A DNA stretch of 64,000 nucleotides, from NCBI RefSeq assembly GCF_023806565.1, contig NZ_JAMTDV010000086.1, positions 19,644 through 83,643 of the forward strand. Direction: 5' to 3'. The notes under the pieces are model-generated. The model worked only from the letters and a program-made list of their open reading frames with translations, was not told the origin of the DNA and did not search any database. Shown piece after piece: positions 57,316-64,000 of the stretch (its first letter is position 1; each line of letters opens with the position of its first letter). A program made the translations under genes and the position numbers. Origin of the DNA: Accumulibacter sp. Lineage in GTDB: Bacteria; Pseudomonadota; Gammaproteobacteria; Burkholderiales; Rhodocyclaceae.

Positions 57316-57569
57316 GGGGTGATGTGCGGCTTTTCTCAATGGCGACAATGACTTATGAGCAACTTCCGATGTCTCTGCAGCGACCATTCCGCTTGATAAA
57401 ACAACGAAAAGATCAGTTTATTTAAAGTAATTTGTCAAAATTCATCGCCAAGTATCTGCGTGCAATGGGTGGACACAGTTCCGGTGCGGTGGCAGTCGTA
57501 GGAGCGAAAGGGAGGCGCCGCCACTGCGGCAATGTGGGCGGAACCCACGGCGGGCGAGACTTGGCAGGG
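57316..57569. other. Gap between the mraZ promoter and RNase P RNA
   Basis: Part of a 347-base stretch without a gene (57223-57569). Positions 57340-57445 are markedly AT-rich compared with the window; the rest is GC-rich and includes a hairpin GTGGG-TTCCG-CCCAC (minus strand, about 57540-57554) without a T run, which could belong to RNase P RNA processing or termination. No open frame of interest. Confidence 0.45.
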
Positions 57570-57932
57570 GGAAGTCGATCGATAAGCCGGGTTCTGTCGT
57601 GGGCAGCCATTCCTCTAGGCGTGCTGTTACCAGCACGCTCAAGCAGCCTACCCGGAAGCAGCGCGAGCCACGCCCATGCTTCCCTATTTGGCCTTGCTCC
57701 GGATGGGGTTTGCCGTGCCGGCCGTGTTGCCACGCCCGCGGTGAGCTCTTACCTCGCCGTTTCACCCTTGCCTGCCGCCGCCGAAGCGGCCACGTCGGCG
57801 GTTTGATTTCTGTGGCACTTTCCGTCGCCTCGCGGCGCCCGGTCGTTAACCGGCATCCTGCTCTGTGGAGCCCGGACTTTCCTCCCGGCATCGGGTTTGC
57901 ACCCGATGCCCGGCGGCTGCCTGACCGACTTC
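57570..57932 (-). ncRNA. rnpB: RNase P RNA, bacterial type A
   Basis: Catalytic RNA that trims the 5' ends of tRNA precursors. Conserved segments on the minus strand in order: 5' GAAGTCGGTCAGGCAGC (P1/P2), GAGGAAAGTCCGGGCTCC with ACAGAGCAGG (CR-I/P3-P4), CGGAAAGTGCCACAGAAA, GGTGAAACGGCGAGGTAAGAG (P10-P11 core), and AGAGGAATGGCTGCCC with ACAGAACCCGGCTTA near the 3' end, which pairs with the 5' region. Length about 363 bases is normal. The exact 3' end is approximate. It lies between the DUF3025 gene and mraZ on the same strand as both. Confidence 0.95.
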
Positions 57933-57940
57933 CCGTCTGG

Positions 57941-57946
57941 ATTATA
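57941..57946 (-). promoter_or_regulatory. -10 box of rnpB, containing the DUF3025 stop codon
   Basis: A perfect TATAAT on the minus strand, about 9 bases before the RNase P RNA 5' end. Its inner TAA (57944-57942) is the stop codon of the DUF3025 gene upstream. No matching -35 box is seen at 16-18 bases in the GC-rich coding sequence. Confidence 0.65.
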
Positions 57947-58739
57947 CCCGTCGGCTGCCACGGCCCGGGCGAAATTGCCATTGGTCATCGTAGTAGGCGG
58001 GGTCTTCGCTGTCTGCAGTGACGCCCGGCAGGCCCAGCAACGGTAGCGGCTGCAAGGCGCGTGCGTCGCAATGCCGACCGACAGCGAGTTCGCCGCTCAG
58101 GCGCCGGTCGATATCGGCGAGTTGTGCCGACAGGGGTTGGCGGAGCCAGTCGGCAGTCACTTCGTAGAGGATGGCCTTGGCGGTCAGGCCGCGAAACGGT
58201 CGTAACAGCTGCTCGTAGGTGGCGTGTCCAAAAACGAAGCAGCGCAGCGCTCGCCCGAGATCGGCACGACGTTCCCAGAACAGTTCTCGCCAGCGAAAGC
58301 CGCGCAGCAACTGCACCAGCGACGGATCGCTGACCGCCACTACGGCGCCGCATTCATCAAAATGGGTCAGCGCGTCGCGAGCGCGCCCCCGGCCGGCCGC
58401 TGGGGTGGAACGCTCGTCGGCATGGCGCTGATTGAGCATCGCCTTGGTTCGCGGATAAGTGCACCAGACCAGCGCATTGAAGAAGTCGTGCCAGTTACCG
58501 GGGCGTGTCGCCACCTGACCATTCGTCCAGATCCGCGCCTCGTACTCGAGACCGTCGTCTGGCGTCCTGACGAACGCAATCGGCAGGCCGCGGTGGGTGC
58601 GCAGGTCGATCGTGGAAGCCAGGTGATTGAGCGCAGCGAGATCCGGGGAAAAGGGAATTCTCGCGAGTAGCGGTGCGAGCGGCGCAAACAGCCCTCCCGG
58701 TGAGGGGAAGCCAGCCTGGTCACTGGGCGGCGGCGGCAC
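57942..58739 (-). CDS. DUF3025 family protein
   Basis: A 265-residue soluble protein that I match to DUF3025 from blocks such as DFFNALVWCTYPRTKAMLNQRHA, ALTHFDECGAVV and FVFGHATYEQLLRPF. Function unknown. The start is uncertain: GTG 58739 (VPPPPSDQAG) is used because it fits the family length and overlaps the lipoprotein gene end by 20 bases; the open frame runs on to 59006 without family-like sequence. Its stop codon lies inside the rnpB -10 box. Confidence 0.75.
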   Translation of the reverse strand: MPPPPSDQAGFPSPGGLFAPLAPLLARIPFSPDLAALNHLASTIDLRTHRGLPIAFVRTPDDGLEYEARIWTNGQVATRPGNWHDFFNALVWCTYPRTKAMLNQRHADERSTPAAGRGRARDALTHFDECGAVVAVSDPSLVQLLRGFRWRELFWERRADLGRALRCFVFGHATYEQLLRPFRGLTAKAILYEVTADWLRQPLSAQLADIDRRLSGELAVGRHCDARALQPLPLLGLPGVTADSEDPAYYDDQWQFRPGRGSRRV

Positions 58740-59178
58740 CGTTGCTCGTGGACTGCCCGTCCCTTGCTGCGACAAAGACGAGGGTCCCGCCACGCGTCTG
58801 AAATGTCCCTTGCAGAGGCCCCATCCCGGTCTCCGGTTCAGCTTCCAGCCTCGCAAATCCCTCACAGGTCCGTGTCTCCACGACGTACATGCGCTTTCCC
58901 TGCCTGAGAATCCACGCGTCGTTGCCCGGTCCGAAAACCTCGACCTTGCTGTCGGCACCACCCGCTCCGATCTCGTGCCGTCGCTGGCAATCGGGCAGCC
59001 GCGCAACGACCACCGAATAGCGGGCGGACTTTTCCCAGAAGAAGTTCTGGACGCGAATCAGCGTCAGCGAGTGCTGGCTCGAATCGATTTCGAATGCCGC
59101 TCGCTGGTCCGAACAGGCGACCAGTAGTGGCAACAGCAGCACCAGCAGTTGCTTGCGTGACACGGACAGTCTCCTCAT
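58720..59178 (-). CDS. Small lipoprotein of unknown function
   Basis: A 152-residue protein with a lipoprotein signal: basic MRRLSVSRKQ, a leucine-rich stretch and lipobox LVAC with C22 as the lipid-bearing residue. The mature part has two cysteines (ARLPDCQRRHE and TRTCEGFAR) that may form a disulfide. No family recognised. The start could instead be ATG 59202, which overlaps the pyrC stop by one base. It lies between pyrC and the DUF3025 gene, overlapping the latter. Confidence 0.7.
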   Translation of the reverse strand: MRRLSVSRKQLLVLLLPLLVACSDQRAAFEIDSSQHSLTLIRVQNFFWEKSARYSVVVARLPDCQRRHEIGAGGADSKVEVFGPGNDAWILRQGKRMYVVETRTCEGFARLEAEPETGMGPLQGTFQTRGGTLVFVAARDGQSTSNGAAAAQ

Positions 59179-59201
59179 GTGCAGTCGGAAGCGGGGCTGC
59201 A

Positions 59202-60236
59202 TCAGGTGAGCATCCGCCATCGCAGCAGCTCACCGGCCCGCAGCGGGATGAGCTCTTCGCCGTCGGCAAAGGGGTAGGCGTCGGGCACCCGCCAATCCTG
59301 CCTTTCCAGGGTGACCTGTCCGCCATTGCGCGGCAGGCCATAAAAATCGGGTCCATTGAAGCTGGCAAAAGCTTCCAGGCGGTCGATCACTCCCACCGAC
59401 GCGAAGGCTTCCGCGTAAAGTTCGAGCGCGGCGTGTGCCGTGTAGCAGCCAGCGCAGCCACAGGCTGCTTCCTTGGCGCTGCGCGCGTGCGGTGCCGAAT
59501 CGGTACCGAGGAAGAACTGGCGGCTTCCCGAAGTCGCCGCACGCAAAAGGGCCCGGCGATGGATTTCGCGTTTGAGGACCGGCAGACAGTAGTAATGCGG
59601 GCGGATGCCTCCCGAAAAAATTGCATTGCGGTCGTAGAGCAGGTGGTGGGCGGTAATCGTTGCCGCCACGCGTGGGCCGCAACTGACGACGAACTCCACA
59701 GCGTCGGCAGTCGTGATGTGTTCGAAGACCACCTTGAGGTGTGTGTGGCGTAGCAGCAAGGGATGCAGCACGCGATCGATGAATGCCTTCTCGCGGTCGA
59801 ATACGTCGATTGCCGGATCGGTCACCTCGCCATGCACCAGCAGCGGCACGCCCAGCTCGGCCATCGTTGCCAGCGCTGCATCGCAGCGGTGGAGATCGCT
59901 CACGCCCGCGTCGGAATTGGTCGTCGCTCCCGCCGGATAAAGCTTGATCGCATGTACGCAATCGGTCTGCGCCGCGCGCCGAATTTCGTCGGGCGGGGTG
60001 TTGTCGGTCAGGTAGAGCGTCATCAGCGGCTCGAACGACATCCCTGATGGCAGTGCGGCCAGGATGCGCGCCCGATACTGCTCGGCAGCGACGACCGTGG
60101 TCACCGGCGGACGCAGATTGGGCATCACGATCGCGCGGGCGAACTGGCGTGCGCTGTGTTGCAGGACGGCGGCGAGCGCTGCGTCGTCACGCAGATGCAG
60201 GTGCCAGTCGTCGGGGCGCGTGATGTTGATCCGCAT
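59202..60236 (-). CDS. pyrC: Dihydroorotase
   Basis: Closes carbamoyl aspartate to dihydroorotate in pyrimidine synthesis. It has 344 residues, the class II (E. coli-like) form. Zinc ligands: DDWHLHLRD near residue 13 (HxH), the carbamylated lysine in [14 protein letters not shown] near 103, VHGEVTD, HITT and the catalytic aspartate in FLGTDSAPH. Starts at ATG 60236. Confidence 0.97.
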   Translation of the reverse strand: MRINITRPDDWHLHLRDDAALAAVLQHSARQFARAIVMPNLRPPVTTVVAAEQYRARILAALPSGMSFEPLMTLYLTDNTPPDEIRRAAQTDCVHAIKLYPAGATTNSDAGVSDLHRCDAALATMAELGVPLLVHGEVTDPAIDVFDREKAFIDRVLHPLLLRHTHLKVVFEHITTADAVEFVVSCGPRVAATITAHHLLYDRNAIFSGGIRPHYYCLPVLKREIHRRALLRAATSGSRQFFLGTDSAPHARSAKEAACGCAGCYTAHAALELYAEAFASVGVIDRLEAFASFNGPDFYGLPRNGGQVTLERQDWRVPDAYPFADGEELIPLRAGELLRWRMLT

Positions 60237-60299
60237 GCCTTGATCAAGTAAGAGCAGTAGCAGAATTCTAGATGATTTACATGCTTCCCGACGAGCGCT

Positions 60300-61139
60300 C
60301 TAGCGGTGCCAGGCGAGCGCCAGCTGATACAGAGCCTTCCGGCTGACTCCACTGATTGCATGCGCCAGCCTGGTGGCCTGGCTGAGCGGCAACCCTTCGT
60401 CGAGCAGCAACCGCAGTACGCGTTCTGCTTCTCCGGATTCCGCAACAGGCGGCGCTCCCGAGACGAGCAGCACGAACTCTCCTCGCTGACGGTCGGCATC
60501 GGCGAGCAGCCAGGCCTCGGCGTCGCCGAGTCGGCAACTGTGAATGCTTTCGAACAGTTTCGTCAGCTCGCGCGCGAGCACCACCGTCCGGTCTGGCTCA
60601 AAGACGGTCGCCAGCGCAGCGATGCTCTCGACAATCCGGTGCGGCGCCTCGTAAAAAATGAGTGCGTAGGGGAGGTGTGCGAGCTGGCGCAAGGCCTCCG
60701 CGCGCTGCCCGGCTTTCGTTGGCAGGAAGCCATAGAACAGGAAGTGTGCCTCGCCGAGGCCGGCAGCCGACAGGGCGACGATTGCCGCACAAGGGCCGGG
60801 CAAAGGTACGACGCGATGCCCGGCAGCGCGCACGCGTGCCACCAGCCGTGCACCCGGATCGGAAACGCCGGGCGTGCCGGCGTCGACCACCAGTGCCACG
60901 GACTCGCCAACCGCGAGACGCGCAATCACCCGCTGCGCAGCGTCTTCCTCGTTGTGCTGGTGCGCCGGCAACAGCCGCGCATCGCAGCCATACTGACGCA
61001 GCAGCGGCGCGCTGTGGCGCGTATCTTCGGCGGCTACCCACGAGACTCGCCGCAGGACTTCGATCGCCCGCTGACTCATGTCACCCCGATGGCCGAGCGG
61101 GGTCGGAACTACATATAATGCGGCGAATTCTTGCGTCAT
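60300..61139 (-). CDS. rsmI: 16S rRNA (cytidine1402-2'-O)-methyltransferase
   Basis: Adds the 2'-O-methyl to C1402, the base also modified by RsmH. It has 279 residues of the tetrapyrrole-methylase fold: YVVPTPLGHRGDMSQRAI, VAAEDTRHSAPLL, VVDAGTPGVSDPG and FLFYGFLPTKAGQR. ATG 61139; a longer frame runs into the divergent yraN. Its start codon and that of yraN share the palindrome CATG. Confidence 0.96.
   Translation of the reverse strand: MTQEFAALYVVPTPLGHRGDMSQRAIEVLRRVSWVAAEDTRHSAPLLRQYGCDARLLPAHQHNEEDAAQRVIARLAVGESVALVVDAGTPGVSDPGARLVARVRAAGHRVVPLPGPCAAIVALSAAGLGEAHFLFYGFLPTKAGQRAEALRQLAHLPYALIFYEAPHRIVESIAALATVFEPDRTVVLARELTKLFESIHSCRLGDAEAWLLADADRQRGEFVLLVSGAPPVAESGEAERVLRLLLDEGLPLSQATRLAHAISGVSRKALYQLALAWHR
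61114..61119 (+). promoter_or_regulatory. Possible -10 box for yraN
   Basis: A perfect TATAAT on the plus strand, 18 bases before the yraN ATG, inside the first codons of rsmI. No clear -35 box in front of it. If used, the transcript would begin near 61126 with a very short leader. Confidence 0.4.
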
Positions 61140-61545
61140 GGGGATTGGCTGGCAGGTGAGGGGCAAAGATACCACGAGCAGGACAGGCGGACGCTCGCTT
61201 GCCCCGGGCACGATTGCCGAGGGGCTGGCAGCGCGCTTTCTCGAAAGGCAGGGCCTGCGCATCCTGGCGCGGAATCATCGCTGTGCCGGTGGCGAAGTGG
61301 ATCTCGTCTGCCGGGAGCGGGACGCAATCGTTTTCGTCGAAGTGCGCTTGCGTCGCAATGCCGACTACGGCGGCGCCGCTGCCAGCATCACCAGGTCCAA
61401 GCAAGGCCGCGTCGCGCTCGCCGCAGAGCATTATCTGAGTACCCATGGTGGGCGGGAAGCCGATTGCCGCTTCGACTGCATCCTGCTCGACGGGCTGTCT
61501 GATACCGCGATCGAATGGATTCGCGATGCATTTTCCGCGACTTAG
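61138..61545 (+). CDS. yraN: YraN family (UPF0102) endonuclease-like protein
   Basis: A 135-residue protein of the YraN family with a restriction-endonuclease-like fold: AARFLERQGLRILARNHRC, GGEVDLVCRERDAIVFVEV (the PD-(D/E)xK core with D and ExK-like positions) and CRFDCILLDG. Exact role unknown; often linked to Holliday-junction or recombination functions by fold only. The start is either ATG 61138 or GTG 61156. It is divergent from rsmI, as in many proteobacteria. Confidence 0.9.
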   Translation: MGIGWQVRGKDTTSRTGGRSLAPGTIAEGLAARFLERQGLRILARNHRCAGGEVDLVCRERDAIVFVEVRLRRNADYGGAAASITRSKQGRVALAAEHYLSTHGGREADCRFDCILLDGLSDTAIEWIRDAFSAT

Positions 61546-61900
61546 TACGCTCGTTTGGCTCACCCTGTCGGCGTCGGTCGGCGCTGGCGAGACGGTGAAG
61601 GTGCTCGTGCAAAGCTCGCCGCTCGCTGGCAGCCAGTATTACGCGCTGTCCGAAGTCTCGCCGCAGATCAGGCGCGGTGACCGATTGACGCTGGTGCGCG
61701 AACCCGAGAACCGGCACGATCAGCGGGCGATTCGCGTCGAATGGAATGGTCGCCCACTTGGCTACCTGCCACGAGCCGAGAATCGGGCGGTGGCCAAGGC
61801 CCTCGACGAGGGCGAAAGGCTCGAGGCGAGAGTATCCCGCCTGCGTGAAGACCCGAATCCCTGGCGGCGCGTCGAGGTCGAGGTGTTCCTGGTTCTCTGA
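61526..61900 (+). CDS. Exported HIRAN-domain protein
   Basis: A 124-residue protein with a signal peptide (residues about 1-20, cut near SVGAG) followed by a single HIRAN domain: RRGDRLTLVREPENRHDQRAIRVEW and GRPLGYLPRAENRAVAKALDEG. HIRAN domains in known proteins bind DNA ends in helicases and repair factors, but here the domain alone appears exported, so that role may not apply. It overlaps the end of yraN by 20 bases and lies before diaA. Confidence 0.8.
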   Translation: MHFPRLSTLVWLTLSASVGAGETVKVLVQSSPLAGSQYYALSEVSPQIRRGDRLTLVREPENRHDQRAIRVEWNGRPLGYLPRAENRAVAKALDEGERLEARVSRLREDPNPWRRVEVEVFLVL

Positions 61901-61906
61901 TGTTAG

Positions 61907-63186
<1,280 letters not shown>

Positions 63187-63317
63187 CAGGGAATCGGCCG
63201 AATCGCTGAGGCAAATTGTGCGAGCTGGAATGGCCGCAGGCGAATTGCGCGCTGGCAGCCAAGGCATTGTGACGAAAGTCCTCCCGAAGCCGATTGGCTG
63301 CTCGTTAGAATCACGAC

Positions 63318-63563
63318 ATGTCGCGACAGATTCCACCTGCAACTCCGGAGATCAACCGCTTGCGCGCCGCCGCCGCGTTGATACCGATCATCGAGAACGG
63401 CCTGACACAGGCGAAGCTCTCGGTCGAAAGGGCGGCTGGCATGGCCTCGTTCTGCGAATGGACGATCCGCAGTTCCCCACAGGATCCGGCAGCCGTCAAA
63501 TTGGCGGAAACCGTCGTGATCGGCATGCAGCGTATCCGGCGTGTGCTGTCGGCGGGCAGTTGA
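63318..63563 (+). CDS. Small hypothetical protein
   Basis: An 81-residue reading frame with no recognised family and no signal or membrane segment. Its third codon positions are GC-rich, as in the neighbours, and the region has no competing gene, but no ribosome site stands out. It begins 131 bases after dolP and converges on the FmdB gene. May not be real. Confidence 0.4.
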   Translation: MSRQIPPATPEINRLRAAAALIPIIENGLTQAKLSVERAAGMASFCEWTIRSSPQDPAAVKLAETVVIGMQRIRRVLSAGS

Positions 63564-63627
63564 GAAGGTCACTGCGAGCGGTCGGCCCGCCCTTTCGGCC
63601 TTTGCGCGACGATCTTTCGCCCAGTCG

Positions 63628-63858
63628 TCAATTGAAACGACAGGCGCCAGGGCCGTCCGGATGGCCGCAGCTTCCGCAAGGAGCGGGCAGGTCGCTGTTG
63701 CCGGCGCCACTCATCGTGGAAAAGGTGGCAAAAGCCGACAGCTTCTTCACCACTTCGGCGCTGTGGCAATCCGGGCACTCTGGTGCGGGCGAGGACTGGC
63801 GTACCAGTTTTTCGAACTCCCTGCCGCAGCTCGCGCAGGTGTACTCGTAGATGGGCAT
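63628..63858 (-). CDS. FmdB-family zinc ribbon protein
   Basis: A 76-residue protein starting MPIYEYTCASCGREFE, with the zinc-ribbon cysteines C8, C11, C28 and C31. A second cysteine-rich stretch (PCGSCGHPDGPGAC; C61, C64, C73) is near the C-terminus and is found in many members. Function is unknown; possibly a small regulatory or metal-binding protein. ATG 63858. Confidence 0.88.
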   Translation of the reverse strand: MPIYEYTCASCGREFEKLVRQSSPAPECPDCHSAEVVKKLSAFATFSTMSGAGNSDLPAPCGSCGHPDGPGACRFN

Positions 63859-64000
63859 GACGTCGATACTCCCGATGATCTAGTAGTGACTATCGCAAAG
63901 CCTGTCGTTCGCCACCGTTGCCCCCTGCTTCCGGTGCAGCCGTGACGAATCGGCCGATCGCGTCATTTTCCCACGTCGCACCGGCATGTTGCCAGTATCC
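63859..64000. other. Window end, no gene recognised
   Basis: The last 142 bases hold nothing I can assign. They contain no clear open frame of a known family and no strong hairpin. Confidence 0.4.

Overview
This 64 kb window is chromosomal DNA of a high-GC Gram-negative bacterium. The signs point to a betaproteobacterium, probably of the Rhodocyclales ('Candidatus Accumulibacter'-like). These signs are the his-hinT-tatABC order, a full dcw cell-wall/division cluster ending in lpxC, a short 105-residue H-NS protein, a meso-DAP-type MurE, and the rsmI-yraN-diaA-dolP order. The genus is inferred from gene order and protein style only; no database search was run. Nearly everything is housekeeping DNA. 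I saw no phage, insertion sequence, tRNA, rRNA operon or CRISPR array.

Layout. 1-8355: histidine biosynthesis (hisG partial, hisD, hisB, hisH, hisA, hisF, hisI, hisE) and hinT, mostly overlapping and on the plus strand. hisC is turned to the minus strand, and a gene for a secreted ParB-like protein lies between hisD and hisC. 8418-10074: tatABC. 10141-16646: a glutamine-amidotransferase-like protein and a DegS/DegQ-type protease (minus), then NIF3, an FAH-family hydrolase, a DUF3124 protein, a Gx-family membrane transporter, ubiX and an MFS transporter. 16660-22747: mutY, a flavin reductase, H-NS, galE, apaH, a DyP peroxidase and an acylphosphatase.

23000-32178 is the most distinctive region. 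It holds five tightly packed genes: a DabA (DUF2309) protein with its zinc-site residues, and four proteins related to NuoL/NuoM/Mrp antiporters. The DAB inorganic-carbon pumps I know of have one DabA and one DabB, so this looks like an expanded version. One of the four membrane subunits lacks the usual proton-path residues, and another has lost an internal block of helices. An acyltransferase-3 membrane protein follows behind its own likely promoter.

33797-39504: metG, a PilZ-like protein, thyA, folA and a DciA/DUF721 protein. 39491-57222 (minus): the whole dcw cluster from mraZ to ftsZ and lpxC, with most neighbours overlapping by 1-4 bases and with MraZ boxes spaced 10 bp apart on the promoter. 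57570-57932: RNase P RNA, whose -10 box contains the stop codon of the gene upstream. 57942-61139 (minus): DUF3025, a lipoprotein, pyrC and rsmI. 61138-63858: yraN (sharing its start region with rsmI), a secreted HIRAN-domain protein, diaA, dolP, a small unknown ORF and an FmdB zinc ribbon.
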